NCBI RefSeq assembly: GCF_017591425.1
Contig: NW_024466599.1
Span: forward strand, 28,868,001-28,932,000
Source: Ochotona curzoniae
Lineage: Eukaryota; Chordata; Mammalia; Lagomorpha; Ochotonidae
Direction of reading: 5' to 3'
Length of the DNA: 64,000 bases
Shown: positions 45,662 through 57,463 of the stretch, in pieces
Layout: each line of letters starts with the position of its first letter
Numbering within the stretch: the stretch's first letter is position 1
Translations under genes and position numbers: made by a program
The notes under the pieces: model-generated
Databases searched by the model: none
What the model was told of the DNA's origin: nothing
Seen by the model: only the letters and a program-made list of their open reading frames with translations

Positions 45662-45930
45662 GCCACCACAGCATCATAAGCTAATCCTTTACCTGCAATA
45701 TTGACATCCCATATGGGCATCAGCTTGTATACTCAGTGCGTCACTTCTAATCCTTCTCCCTGCTAATGGCCTGGGAAAGCAGTGGAGGACATCCCAAGGC
45801 CTTGGTTCCCTGGACATGAGACCAGGAGGAAGCTCCTGGATCCTACCTTTGGATCAACTCAATGCCAGCCATTGAAGCTATTTGTGGAGTGAACCAAAGG
45901 ATGGAAGGTCTCGTTGCACTCTTATTTTCA
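45662..45930 (+). mobile_element. CSINE, diverged
   Basis: Plus strand. 'gacatcccatatgggcatc', 'ctccctgctaatggcctggg', 'aaagcagtggaggacatccc', 'tggagtgaaccaaagg'. The 3' CT-rich tail is missing, and L1 sequence follows at once. Confidence 0.85.
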
Positions 45931-46395
45931 TTACAGAGTTACTCACAATGGCCAAGCGTTGGAAGGAATTCAATCTTATATTGACAGACAAATGGATAAA
46001 TAAAGCATAATATATACTTACAACATAATGTGCAATAGAACATGATATAGCCACAGGATATCTCAGTCTGACATGGATGACTCATGAAGACATTACGATC
46101 ATTTAAATAAGTGAGTCACAAAAGGACAAATGATGTGTGATTTCAGTCACTTGGAGTACCTGAAGTAGTTGAAAAGCCAAAAGCTGCAGAAACAGAAAAA
46201 TAGAAGCATTATTTCCTTTATCCAGGGTGGGAAGAAAGGAAATTAGTACTTACCAGCTACAGAGTTTCAATTTTGCAAGATGAGAAGGCTGAGGGATCTA
46301 TTGTACAATAATGTGAATATTCTTAGCATTACTGAATTTTTCATTTAAAATGCTTAAAGTGATACATTTCATGTTTTTAAAATAATAGTATAATA
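45931..46395 (+). mobile_element. Old L1 fragment: ORF2 3' end and 3' UTR
   Basis: Plus strand. 'gttactcacaatggccaag', 'gacagacaaatggataaat', 'catgatatagccacagg', 'catggatgactcatgaag' are ORF2 blocks. The 3' UTR part follows with 'ccagggtgggaagaaagg' and 'caattttgcaagatgag'. Confidence 0.75.
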
Positions 46396-47337
46396 AGATT
46401 CTATTTGAAGCCACATACTGTTCTTACCAATATGTTAGCAAGTATAAAAGAAAATCCATAATCTCCTTCTTTTCATTTACATATATCTTATTTTATCAAG
46501 GCTAAGAATTATAAAATACAAAAATCTCATGCTTGCCTTTGAGTTCAGACTCTAATGGATGAATGTGGCTCTTGACTGTTATCAAAAGGGGGTGGCACAA
46601 TAGAATAGATTTTGATAATGTCAATGCAGAAAGTACCTTGGTAATGCTGGGAAGATGAGAATAACAATGACATTTGGATACTTTGGCACACAACTAGGTC
46701 TGCTGTTCTCCCGTAACATCCTCACAAGTCAAGCTATCTCTCCGCCCATCCTGCATATCACCAACAAAACTTCTATTTTTATAATATTGGGAAGCCAGAA
46801 AATGCTGATAAAATCAAAGGAGACCTATAAAGCCACTGGTCAAGAAAGATAGGAAGAAATTGTCTCCTTTCATGAATATCCTGAATGTAGTATTCAAAAC
46901 AAGAGAAGTTGCCAATGACTCAAAATGCAAGGTGGTTACATTTTCCAATTACAGAAAATAAGACATATTTTATCCATCAAAAAGGGCACCAGTTTCCTCT
47001 TGTTAATCTTTTTCCTTTCCCTTACTACTGTTAGATTGTATTAGAGCTTAACTGTATACAGAAATGGGTCAAATACGAAAGAAATCATAAAGAAAAGATA
47101 TTTGAACGGTAACTGTCTTCTATTGCTGGGCATTGATAAAATACTCCAATCAGAAAACAAACAAATTAAGCGTGTTATTTAATGGGGGGCTGTAGGGTAC
47201 TATTCTTAAAATTTCTCAAGAAGATGCAGTCAAACATCTCTCAACACTTGACTGAAGTTAAAAGTTAGATTTCAATACTCATTGGTGTGGCAGGAGACTT
47301 CAGATTATCTTCTTTCTCTTATATTTTTACCAAGTAG
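46396..47337. other. Unassigned AT-rich DNA
   Basis: No gene or repeat recognised. Confidence 0.45.
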
Positions 47338-47367
47338 TAAAAAAAAAAAAAAAAAGAAAGAAAAAGA
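47338..47367. repeat. Poly(A)/GAAA tract
   Basis: A run of about 17 A followed by 'gaaagaaaaag'. No recognisable retroelement body sits upstream of it. Confidence 0.85.
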
Positions 47368-47857
47368 CAACAGGCACTTTTAGATTGTGTCTAGCAATCT
47401 CTTTAGCTAGGCCATCCAATTAGTTCACTGGTAAAAATTTCTGTAGCTTCATTACAGTTTACGTTTCTTAACAGATTTCCTTTCCTCTTGCTTCGAGCCT
47501 CATTAAAGACAATAAGGCTTTGCAATTAGGATCACTTTAAAGGACACGTTTGAATGGATGTGTGAAGGAATTAGGGGAAGGAGTTGGGTGTATTTGGGAG
47601 AAGAACATTTCATTTAGGCAACAAAGAATCACGAATGCATCAAAATAGTCAAAATTGTTACATTTGTGAAATATTAGAAATATAAATATATGGTTATAGT
47701 GGAATGACTATAGCAAAAATGGCAAGCACAAGAATAGGGTAGATCAGGTAAGTCAGGCTATTTAGTGAGTTACAGACTATTGGGTAAGTTTGGATTTTTT
47801 CAGCTGCTTGTGTGAAACTACCACAAGTATTGTACTGCAATTGAACATGATGTAAGC

Positions 47858-48238
47858 ATGTATAACTTATGTAGAGAACTGCTCAATCTGAGAGGGTTAG
47901 GATGGTTTTGTGTGAGGGAACTGGTGACAGTGATAATGGCAATTGAACAGAAGTTGACCAACGGCCCAGTTTATAAGTACACGATGGTATATCTGAGAGA
48001 TGGTGGAGTCTTAAGCTTGGTTAACAACAGCAGAATTCTGGAGAAATTTGTGAAAGTTGGATATATATTAAAGGATAAACATAAGTTTATTTCAGATTAT
48101 TGGTGCTGTATCCAAATTTTTAAAAATGTAATAAGCCTTTCAAACTTACAGATGGAGTTAGTAATATTACTTTTGGAACAAATGCTAAGCAGTATGACAT
48201 TACAAAAAGAGAACAGATATTGCAGACATTATAGATGA
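47858..48238 (+). other. Unrecognised 126-codon open frame
   Basis: Among the longest open frames in the window, and outside any repeat I could identify. It starts with ATG at 47858 and ends with TAG at 48236-48238. The translation is of mixed composition with no signal peptide, transmembrane segment or motif I can name. No splice-site context, CpG island or poly(A) signal supports a gene. It may be chance or part of an unrecognised old repeat. Confidence 0.2.
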
Positions 48239-50227
48239 ATTGACCATAAATATTACCAGCTTGAATTATAGACAAGAAGAGACCAATAGCCTTCAGGGTG
48301 TAAGATGAGAAGACAGTAAAAGCGACCGACAGGGAAAGTTTCTTAACATGTGAAACTATTTTACATTTTCACACTGTAACCCATGAATACATAACATTTA
48401 CTTGTCAATTAAAATGCATAACAATGAAACTTCAACTCTGATAAGCCAGTGTGTTCTCAAAGGACCAATTTTGGTTTATATTTTTTATATCTGAACATTA
48501 ATTTCATGGTTCCAGGGGCCATTCTACCAGGGTTCTAGAAACCATTTCTTCATTTCACTTGCAAGTAACTATGAAAGTTCAAACGCTCATGTTGGTGCTA
48601 GAAACACAAAGAGAACAAAAGAAGCACACCTCTGCCCTCTTGAAGCTTTTCTTATTGCGTATCCAAACCACAAACTACTGGTGATTGCACAATGATCCAT
48701 GTATCTGTAATTCTCAGGATTGGAAACCATTAATATTTGATTATAAAATAAAGATGCGCTTTTGTATTTTATGACATTGTGATCATGACAAACTTCACTG
48801 GCCCACTCTGCTGAATATTTTGAGATTAGAGTATGTTAACGAAAGACAACTGTATTTTACAGACAATTCAACTTTAAAAAGTTTTGAAAACTGAAATTGA
48901 CATTGTTAATTTTATTTGCTCATTTTGTACTAGTGAATTGGTTTACGCTTAGCACAAAATATGTGGATCAAAAGGCACGTTTTATAGCAAAGAAATAAAA
49001 CAATATGATATCTGCTGAATGAAAGAGCAAATGACAAGTATCTTGTTTTCAAACAAGCATGTTTTAGTGCTCTTACTCAATGAGGGAAACAATGGCTTCA
49101 GAAGATGAAATAGTTGTATTGTATCATCACAGACATACTGTTTGGATTCAGGCTGGATCCTCTCAGTCCAGGACCCTCTCTCTCACACAGACTCAGCTAT
49201 TTTCTGGTAGGAGAATTCAAGCCCTTTAGTCATACGCACCTGTGACCTTATCACCAGAAATGACCTGTTGATTTCATAATGATCTAAAATATTATTCCAA
49301 GAACTCTGAGTCTGAGAAAGTTGGGGCTCAGTTACATTTTACAATGAATAATTCAATGATTTCAGTATTCTTACAAAGCTATGCCTCATTTTTAGATGGT
49401 GCTTATTGCTTCAGTTTCTGAGGGTCTGAATAAGAGCCAAGATTGGAGTTTGGTTTTCTCCAAATTGAGCTAGATTAGATTATATTTTGTCTGTATTTTC
49501 AATGTGATAGTCTGAAATTATAAATAGCACCTAATATAATTGTCCTTGTTCATTCTGATATACATATGTATACTAAAACCAACTTACATTAATTAAATAA
49601 TTTTTAATTTGATTTTTAACCTTTTAAGCAGGCTAAAATAAGAGAGGAGATCTAATTAGGAAAACAGAGTTTCTCAGAATGCCAAATCAAATTTAATCCA
49701 CATAACAAGTCAGATATTAACTTGCCATTTCTATGAACAAATTTATACCTTAAAGAGAGATCACAATTGTTAATACTACACCATAGAAACTCTGAACGAG
49801 AAAACTTTTGTTGACAGATGAAGCAACCTGGATTTAGGCTTAGTGGATAATTCAACTCCAAAAGCATCATTTATTTTGCATGATGTATCCCTGCCTTTCT
49901 TCTTTTTATTTAAATGTTTTTTCTCCATAGTCCATGTGGTAGGAAAATTTCATTACAGCCACTTTTTTATAAATACAAATTAACATAATGTTTTAAATTA
50001 AATAAATAAGAAAAACTATTATGTGATCTATTAATGAAAACACAATTAATAGCAACATATAAATATGCCATTAATTATGTTGGGTTTACCAAGTACAATA
50101 CCCTTATTTTGTCTGCTTTAAACATTAGAATCCACATGTAAATATAATTAATATATTTTAATAAAGAATAAAGTAAGGAAATTAACCTCAACAAGGGCTC
50201 CCTGCTGTTTCAGTTTGAAGTGAGGAC
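48239..50227. other. Unassigned AT-rich DNA
   Basis: About 2 kb with nothing supported. A 72-codon minus-strand open frame at 49652-49870 has no recognisable domain. Confidence 0.45.
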
Positions 50228-50537
50228 CTGGGGCTGATACGTTGGCTCAATTTGCTAATCCTCCATATAGACACTGGTTTGTGTCCCGTTTGCTCCTCCT
50301 CCCATCCACCTCCATGACTGTGGCCTGGGAAAGCAGCTGAGGATGCCACAAGTCCTTGGGACCCTGTGGGAGACCCAGAAGGAGCTCCTGATTCCCGGCT
50401 TTGGATTGGCTCATTTGCTGTAGCCATTTGGGGAAGGAACCAGTGGATGGAAGATCTTTTACTCTGATTCTTCTTCTCTCTTTAACTAAATCTGCCTTTC
50501 CAATAGAAACAAATATATCTCAACAACAACAACAAAA
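50228..50537 (+). mobile_element. CSINE, near full length
   Basis: Plus strand. 'ggggctgatacgttggc', 'cctcctcccatccacctcc', 'tgtggcctgggaaagcagc', 'gggagacccagaaggagc', 'ggctttggattggctcat', 'gaaccagtggatggaagatc', 'ctgcctttccaatag', ending in a (CAA)n tail at 50520-50535. Confidence 0.92.
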
Positions 50538-51104
50538 AGTGCAGACTTAAACTCAAATTATCTGATTCTAGAAACATAAGAAAACCTTGAGTGTTTAATT
50601 TTTTTGAACTCAATATTGACAGATTGAATAATACTTTCCTATTTCAATAAGAAAAGAATTGTTTAAACATTTCCTTGAACCAAATTAGCAGAAAAACACT
50701 GATCTTCCTTTCTTACATGCTTGCTATACTGGAGTGATTCCTGTTTTCTACACATTCCTTTTGAGGACCAGAAACCTAGAAGTGAAGATGGCAGGTAATG
50801 GCACAGGTATAACCAAGCAGCTTAGAATTCAGTACTTATTAGAAGAGCCAGGTTCATTCTAAGGAAAAACAGAACAGCATTATGAGAGTTTTAGGAGGAG
50901 ACATTAAAACTATAATCTTGGTGATGGTGTGAAAACTCTGCCTGGAGACCTTAAATAGAAGAGAGTTAGCGTTTATTACTTATCACCCTCATACTGGTGA
51001 CCTCATCTAATCACTCAACAAGAATGAATATAGGTTCCACTATGTACCCATTTTTCCTCTTAGCACTGATGTAACTTAATATTGAGAGAGATACATATAA
51101 ATCA
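50538..51104. other. Unassigned AT-rich DNA
   Basis: No feature supported. Confidence 0.45.
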
Positions 51105-51190
51105 ATACTAAAACCAGTATAACCATTATAGAAAAGAATATGGAAATTCCTTAGAACCTGAAAATAGAACTATACACCACTACGTTTAGC
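51105..51190 (+). mobile_element. Short L1 ORF2 fragment
   Basis: Plus strand. 'cagtataaccattatagaaa', 'gaatatggaaattccttag', 'tgaaaatagaactatac' follow the L1 ORF2 C-terminal block. It is only about 85 bp long and precedes an inverted L1 piece. Confidence 0.65.
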
Positions 51191-51244
51191 TAAGAAAGTT
51201 AATTACCCAATGGCAAACATAATACATTTTCTCTGAATTTTGGT

Positions 51245-51534
51245 AGCTAAGAGTACAATAATGTACTATTGATTTTCGTGTGCTAGTTCTATAGTCTGCA
51301 TATTTGTCAAGCTCTTTTATGAGTTCCAAAAGTCTATTTGAGACTTTATATACCCCATATAGAAGATCATGTCATCAGAAAACAATCATAATTTGACTTC
51401 TTCCTTGCCAATTTGTATCCCTTTCATGTCTTTTGCTTGCCTAATGACTCCGGCTAAAACTTCCACAACTATATTTAATAACAAAGATGACAGTTAACAT
51501 TCTTATCTGGTTTTGTATTTTAGTATAAGTACTT
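51245..51534 (-). mobile_element. Inverted L1 ORF2 reverse-transcriptase segment, left part
   Basis: Minus strand. The plus text is reversed L1 ORF2: 'cctttcatgtcttttgcttg', 'cctaatgactccggctaaaa', 'atttaataacaaagatgaca'. Near 51366-51398 the reverse strand translates around an F-S-D-D-M core, corresponding to the reverse-transcriptase catalytic Asp-Asp motif. Stops and changes break the frame. Confidence 0.85.
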
Positions 51535-51860
51535 TCTTTTTTAAAAAGATTTTTTTTATTGCAAAGTCAGATAAATAGAGAGAGGAGGAGTGACAGAAAG
51601 GAAGATCTTCCATCCGATGATTCATTCTCTAAGTGGCAGCATCAGCCAGAGCTGAGCCGATCCAAAGCCAGGAGCCAAGAGTCTCTTCCAGGTCTCCCAC
51701 ATGGGTGCAGGGTCCCAAGGCTTTGGGTTGTCCTCAACTGTTTTCCCAGGCTACAAGCAGGGAGCTGGATGGGAAGCGGGGCTGCCAGGATTAGAACAAG
51801 CACTCATATGGGCTCCCACCGTATTAAACATATTAGCTACTGGGCCATTGTGCCAGGCCC
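51535..51860 (-). mobile_element. CSINE inserted in the inverted L1
   Basis: Minus strand, full length. 'gagagaggaggagtgacag', 'gatgattcattctctaagtg', 'agccaggagccaagagtc', 'gctgccaggattagaac', head ending 'gccaggccc'. Imperfect duplication (12/14) of 'tagtataagtactt' (51521-51534) and 'tagtgtaaatactt' (51861-51874). The L1 resumes exactly after it. Confidence 0.95.
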
Positions 51861-52332
51861 TAGTGTAAATACTTCCAACATGTGCCCATTCAGTACTATA
51901 CTGGTTATGGCTGTCATAGCTTGCCTTGACTGTGTTGAGACAAGTCCTTGCATAGACAAGTCCTTTGCTGAAGCTTTTTATCATGGTTTTTTGTTTTGTT
52001 TTGTTTTATAAAATGCCTTCTGTAAATCTATTAAGATAATCCTGTAGTTTATACTTGCTGGTTTGTTAATATGATGTGTAACATTTATTGATTGTGTATG
52101 CTGAACTATTCCTATATTCCTGGATAAATCCCACTTGATGTGAGTGGATGATATTTTTGATATGCTGTTGAGTTTGGTCAGCTATTATTTTGTTGAAGTT
52201 GTTTGCATCAAATTTCATCAGAAATATTGGTTTACAGTTTTCTTTATTTCTGTTCTCTTTTTCTGGATTTGAAATAAAGTTGATATTGGCTTCATAGAAG
52301 AGGTTTGGGAGGACTTCCTCCCTTTCAACCAG
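51861..52332 (-). mobile_element. Inverted L1 ORF2 reverse-transcriptase segment, right part
   Basis: Continues the minus-strand L1: 'gtgcccattcagtactatac', 'atctattaagataatcctg', 'ttaatatgatgtgtaac', 'ctggataaatcccacttg', 'gatatgctgttgagtttgg', 'ggcttcatagaagaggtttg'. Contains a TTTTG microsatellite at 51989-52006. Coordinates in L1 terms lie upstream of the sense piece at 52955. Confidence 0.88.
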
Positions 52333-52951
52333 ATCTGACTCTACATTGGCTGGTGACATAACAGTTAGGTCTGAGGTCACCTCAGATGAGGTTTCTTGGG
52401 TCTCTTTCTACCCAGCTGTATGGCTAGACTCAAACGACAGCCACAGGGAAAATCATAGGATGTGTGGTCCAACCTTCAAGTGCATATATCGGGACTCATT
52501 AGAAGATCAAAAACAGAACAGTTCAGACAATTCTCTTGGCCAAGCTTTGGGTTTGATCCTGGGTCAGTAGATATACTTTGATAAACTTTGACAATCAATA
52601 GACCCTGGAAAATCTTTTTGAACCTTGAAGCAATGAAACCAACAACTTCTCAGAACTATCTAAACCACTCAAGTGCTATCCTCAGAACCTTCTTCCCTTC
52701 TTAAAGGGATCTAATGCATTATCCGATGACCATCCCTATCCCTGAGTGCTAATATAGTTTGACAGTAAAGAGTGACCCTCTCCCCCTCCTCCCTTGTGGA
52801 TGCAGGAAAAAAAATCTTAAACATTTGTCCCTCCCACCTTCCTCCATTCCTGAACCTCCCCATCCTAATCAGAGGCCCACTGTGTGTGCATCCCTCTCAA
52901 CTATGTAAACGGTATTTTTAAAAATAAGGTAAAAATAATTAAAAAAAAAAA
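52333..52951 (+). mobile_element. L1 3' UTR piece with poly(A), lagomorph type
   Basis: Plus strand. It shares with the 43160-43690 copy the 3' end 'cccatcctaatcagagg' followed by 'tatgtaaacggta', and 'agaccctggaaaatctt' in the middle. It ends in A11 at 52941-52951. It lies between the inverted RT piece and a sense ORF2 piece. No target-site duplication was found. Confidence 0.75.
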
Positions 52952-52954
52952 GAA

Positions 52955-54840
52955 GACACAAAGAATTGGAAAATCTTCCATTGTTGTGGAATCAAAGCAT
53001 TAAAATAATCAAAATGCCCATACAACTCAAAGCAATTTATAGATTTAATGCAATTGCCACCAGATTACCAGATTGTTACTGATTCTAAGGAAAAAAATGC
53101 AAAAATTATGAAAACTCAAAAGTCTCCATATAATTAAAGCGATCTCAAATAACAAAATCAAATCTGAAGCTATAATCTTGATAGACAATAACAGTTTTAA
53201 TACAGAGATGTTATTAACAAAACAGCCTGGTACTGGAATAAAAATAGACAAGTGGAACAGTGCAGAAAATCCAGAAATTAACCTTGCAAAGATAAACAAG
53301 TAATTACTGGCAAATGAAAAGAAAATAGTCCATGGAGAAAGGATAGTTTCTTTAAATACTAATGATCTGAAATCTGACTCTTCACATGCGGATACGTGAA
53401 AAGAAATCATTATCTTATGCTTTATACAAAATTCAACTCACAACGATCACCTGATATTGTGAAACTATAAAAGAAACACAGCAGGAAAACTAGTGAGACA
53501 TTAACATAAATAAGGATTAAAAAAAAAGATCCTAAAATCACAGGCAATAAAAATAAAAATAAACAAGTGGGATTACAACAAGCTAAGACACTTCTGAACT
53601 GCCATGGAAACAATTCACAGAATGAAGAGGATCCCAAGAGAATGGCAGAAAATGTTTACAAAATATGCAACTGACAAGTGATTAACGCCCACGTTCTATA
53701 AAGATCTCAAGAATCTCAGAAACAATAAAACAAACAACCCAGTTAAGAAATGTGCAAAGAGCAGACAATTTTCAAAGGATGCAAATGGCCAACAAACACA
53801 AGAAAAATACTTGCTCAGGATCATTAATAATGAGAGAAATGATAATAAAAACCACAATGAAGTTTCACTCTTCCCAGTTGGAATGGCTATCACTCAGGAA
53901 AAAGAAAAAAAAAATAACAAATGCTGGTAGGGATGTGGAGAGAAAGGTACCCTAATAAATTGTTGGAAGGAACGTAAGCTAGTGTAACCATTATGAAAAA
54001 GTTTGGAGAGTCCTCAGAAACAAGACTTACCATATAGCCTGGCCATCCTATTGCCAGTAATTTATCCAAGCAAAAAGAAATTAACATATAAAATAGTTAT
54101 TTATATCCCCCATCCATAGTAAGTGGATTCATAATGGTCAAATTATGGATTAAACACAGGTACCTGACTGCATAACAAAATTATGATGTGATGAAATTAT
54201 TCTCAGCCACAAAAAGTAATGAAATCTCATCTTTTATAGCAAAATAAAGTGATTAGAAAACATTATTCCTACTGGAATAAATCAGTTCCAAAAAGGCGAT
54301 TGTCATATATTTTCTCTGATATGTGAAAGTTAGCACAGAGCAAAAAGAATTGTGTAAAAATAAAATGGACATCTTATTATTTGATGATTACTTTTACTTC
54401 TGCTTTGTACTCCACAGAAGAGTAATCTTTCTACTCTTTACTTGTTAAATATTACATTGGTTGGTGCATTGTTCCTGTCATTATAAAGTAAATTAAAATT
54501 ATATGTTTATAAAAATTAAAGAAAAACACAAAGAGGAGATTAAGGGGGTGAGGGAGCAAGGGAGAGAGTAACATAAGGAAACATGGATATTTTCTTAGAA
54601 TTGTATTTATCAAATATATAAAATCTGGGTTTTTTCCTGTTAATTTTGAAAAGAAACATTTAGAAAGAAAATAAAACCATATGACCATAAAAAATTAAAA
54701 GAATAATAAGAAAAGGAAGAGGAGGATGAATCAGAATGAGAGGGTAGTGGTGCAGGTTGGGAAGTATTATGTTCTTAAAACTCTGTGAATGAGACACATA
54801 AAATCTGTTGCCTTAAAATAATAAAGTACATTTTAAGCAA
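52955..54840 (+). mobile_element. L1 ORF2 C-terminal half and 3' UTR
   Basis: Plus strand, the longest L1 piece here. Ordered blocks: 'gaattggaaaatcttccatt', 'aaaatgcccatacaactc', 'aaaacagcctggtactgg', 'gggattacaacaagctaaga', 'ttttcaaaggatgcaaatgg', 'ccacaatgaagtttcactc', 'gctggtagggatgtggaga', 'cctggccatcctattgcc'. After the ORF2 end near 54360 comes a 3' UTR ending 'gcataaaatctgttgcctta'-type at about 54800. All frames are broken. Confidence 0.9.
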
Positions 54841-54997
54841 TAAAGATGATAAACCACAAACTAGAGGAGGGAAGAGAGCAGTTCTGGATGAGAAATGGTG
54901 TGTCAATAGGAAGAAGTTAGGGGAAATTAATGAAAATAAAAATATTTGAGTAAACCCAAATATTGATATTGATATGAAAATGCTCGTTTCCTCAGAG

Positions 54998-55012
54998 AAA
55001 AAAAAAAAAAAA
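54998..55012. repeat. Poly(A) run
   Basis: Fifteen consecutive A just upstream of a worn SINE. Confidence 0.85.
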
Positions 55013-55025
55013 GAACAAAATCCCA

Positions 55026-55240
55026 GGCTGTAAGGCAGAATGATGGCTCCTGTGCTTGAATCCCTCCGAGAAACACGGGAGGTCTGGATTCACTTCCAGT
55101 TCCTGCCTTCAACCTCGAGCAGCCCTGTCTGCGGCAGGCCTGGGCCGTGAACCAGCAATGGGCAACATCGGCTATCAGCCTCTTGCTTTCACTCTTCTCT
55201 TTATATTCTTCCAAATAAACACTATAAAAATAGATTTTTC
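55026..55240 (+). mobile_element. Older CSINE2-like element, 5' truncated
   Basis: Plus strand. 'cgggaggtctggattcac', 'agttcctgccttcaacc', 'gagcagccctgtctgcgg', 'gtgaaccagcaatggg', then 'cttccaaataaacactat'. Head poorly preserved. Confidence 0.65.
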
Positions 55241-55558
55241 CATTTTTAAGAACAGATAAAAGACTACTTCTAAAATTAATGAGCAAAGGAATATCTATGA
55301 GAATATGCAGGATGATCATGAATAAGGAAAAAATGAAATTATTTGTTAAAACATGGCAACACTTTTTGCAACAGGGAAAGCCAGTGCTGGTTCACTTACA
55401 GACCAAACACAGAGCCTAACTCCAGATACACATATTCCTGAAGACCTGGATAGGGATGGTTCTGTATGTGAAATATATTAATGGGCTATTTGATCAATAA
55501 TGTTGGGATAAAATTTTGCATAATTAAAAGTATTTAATTTCAGTTTTTAAAAGTTTCT

Positions 55559-55871
55559 TTTTAAAGATTTACTTATTTTTAATTGGAAAGACAAATTTAC
55601 AGAGAGAAGAAGATACAGAAAGAAAAATCTTTCGTCTGCTGATTCAATCCCCAAGTGGCTGCAATGGCCAGAGCTGACCCAAAACCAGGAACCTGAAGCT
55701 TCTTCTGGGTCTCCCACACCGAAGGCTTTGCGCTGTACTCGGTTGCTTTCCCAGTCCATAAGCAAGAAGCTGGATGGGAAGTGCAGCAGCTGGGCCACAA
55801 ACTGGCACCCATATGGGATCCCGGAGGTTGCAAGGTGAGAATTCAGCCATGAGGCCGCCTTGCAAGGCCCT
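55559..55871 (-). mobile_element. CSINE, near full length
   Basis: Minus strand. 'aaagatttacttatttttaa', 'gattcaatccccaagtgg', 'gcttcttctgggtctcc', 'gaagctggatgggaagtgc', 'cacccatatgggatccc', head 'ccgccttgcaaggccc'. Flanking open frames are SINE translations. Confidence 0.93.
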
Positions 55872-55889
55872 TAATTCCCTTTTTAATAC

Positions 55890-56700
55890 TATGTAAATAA
55901 ATCAATTCCAAAGAAATTGAGGGAAGTTATATGAAATTCAGGAGTAAAAAAGCATTAAAAGGCAATATGAAAAATGATGTTTATCATTTCGAAGAAGCAT
56001 ACACTTCCGGAGACATTATATAATAAAAATATTTCAATAAATACTAACCTAGGAAACAAACAAAAAAAATTCAAGCAGGAAAATAAAAACCATTCAGAAA
56101 AAGGACCTTCACAAAGAGCATAAAATCTATTATGTTCATGAACATGTGAATCATTACTAATTGAGTACATAAAAATTATAAACATAACAAGAAAAATTAT
56201 GTCTACTAGCTTGGTGAAAATTAAATATTTGACCCTCTCAAGTGTTGATTAGAATGCTGAAAGCTTTTGGAGTACTTAAACACTATTCATGAGGTCACAA
56301 CCTTAACACTCTACTTGACAAATCACATTAGAAAGTAATTTAGAATTGTCTGATAAAACTGGAGTTTAAAAGCCCTAATTTAATCTTAGAATATTACTCT
56401 TACGTTTGTATCCAGGAGGAACTCTGTACAAAATGCATAGGATGTTAATTAGTGTGGTTCTGAACAGAGAAAATTCAGTCTACTCACATGTTCTTTAATA
56501 AGATGTATAAATGCGTTGTGTGATATTCATGTATAATAATAGTGTATAGCAGTTAATTTGAGTGAAACTCATCATCCTGGGTAAAAGTATATGGTAAAAT
56601 AAAGGAATACACACAGATTTTGTCATCACCCAGAAGTAAAAATTACATTTCCTTGAGAAATTCATAAATCTGAAAAAAAGCAAAGATGTGATATACATCC
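55890..56700 (+). mobile_element. Ancient L1 (L1ME-like) ORF2 3' region
   Basis: Plus strand. Diverged but in order: 'gaaagtaatttagaattgtc', 'agaatattactcttacg', 'aggaggaactctgtacaaa', 'gaatgtataaatg'-type at 56503, 'gtgtgatattcatgtataat', 'gtatagcagttaatttgag', 'gtgaaactcatcatcctgg'. It corresponds to the ORF2 C-terminus of an old mammalian L1. Confidence 0.65.
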
Positions 56701-57037
56701 TGAAAATTATGAATAATACTTCTTTTTAATTGTTTGTTATTATTTTTTTGAATAATGCTTCTTTTTGTAATCTGGATGTTGGTTTAAAGCAATGATTTTG
56801 GTTTATTTTCTTTACTGCATAATTATAATATAGATACATAATATGTACTAACACATGTATTATCTAACATTTTAAATGTTTATGTTGATAAATTTGTTTT
56901 AAAATGAAAGGTAAAAAATTATTAATTTCATTGTTCTTTGCTAGAAAACTATCAAATAGCAATACTATTTACCATATACTCAATCTAGTATAAAGAAACA
57001 AATGTCCTTTTTCCATTGCTTTGTCACTTTTCCTAAG

Positions 57038-57066
57038 TGTGACCCAGTGTGACCCAATGTGACCTA
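57038..57066. repeat. Three tandem 'tgtgaccca' units
   Basis: 'gtgacccagtgtgacccaa' then 'tgtgacctag'. Just upstream of the young SINE target site. Confidence 0.8.
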
Positions 57067-57109
57067 GATAAACTATGTCACTTTTTTTTATGAGCAATTT
57101 TACTTTACA

Positions 57110-57121
57110 AAACGCAGTGCT
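57110..57121 (+). repeat. Target-site duplication, left copy
   Basis: 'aaacgcagtgct', matched 11/12 at 57452-57463. Confidence 0.85.
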
Positions 57122-57451
57122 GGGCCCAGCGCAGTGGCACAGTGGTTAAGGTCTGGTCCTCACCTTTCACACCCCAGGATCCCATGTGGGCGCCGGTTCT
57201 AATCCCGGCAGCCCCGCTTCCCTTCCAGCTCCCTGCCTGTGGCCCGGGAAAGCAGTCGAGGACGGCCCAAAGCTTTGGGACCCTGCACCTGTGTGGGAGA
57301 CCCAGAAGAGGCTCCTGGCTTCGGATCGGCATAGCATCGGCCATTGTGCTCACTTGGGGAGTGAATCATCGGACGGAAGATCTTCCTCTCTGTCTCTCCT
57401 CTCTGTATATCCGCCTTTCCAATGAAAAAAATAAATAAATAAATCTTAAAA
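57122..57451 (+). mobile_element. Young CSINE, full length, 'CACAGTGGTTAAGG' subfamily
   Basis: Plus strand. Same subfamily as 18760: head 'gcagtggcacagtggttaag', 'gccggttctaatcccggc', 'cttcccttccagctccctg', 'cttcggatcggcatagc', 'ctgtatatccgcctttcc', then A-rich (AAAT)n tail. It has an extra 'tggtcc'-like insertion in the head and a 12-bp duplication with one C/T difference. Confidence 0.96.
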
Positions 57452-57463
57452 AAATGCAGTGCT
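57452..57463 (+). repeat. Target-site duplication, right copy
   Basis: 'aaatgcagtgct'. The single difference from the left copy is C to T at a CpG, the usual decay. Confidence 0.85.

Noticed and set aside
51245..54840. Active L1 or functional reverse transcriptase
   Set aside because: Although the Asp-Asp core is visible on the minus strand, the sequence is split, inverted, truncated and full of stops.
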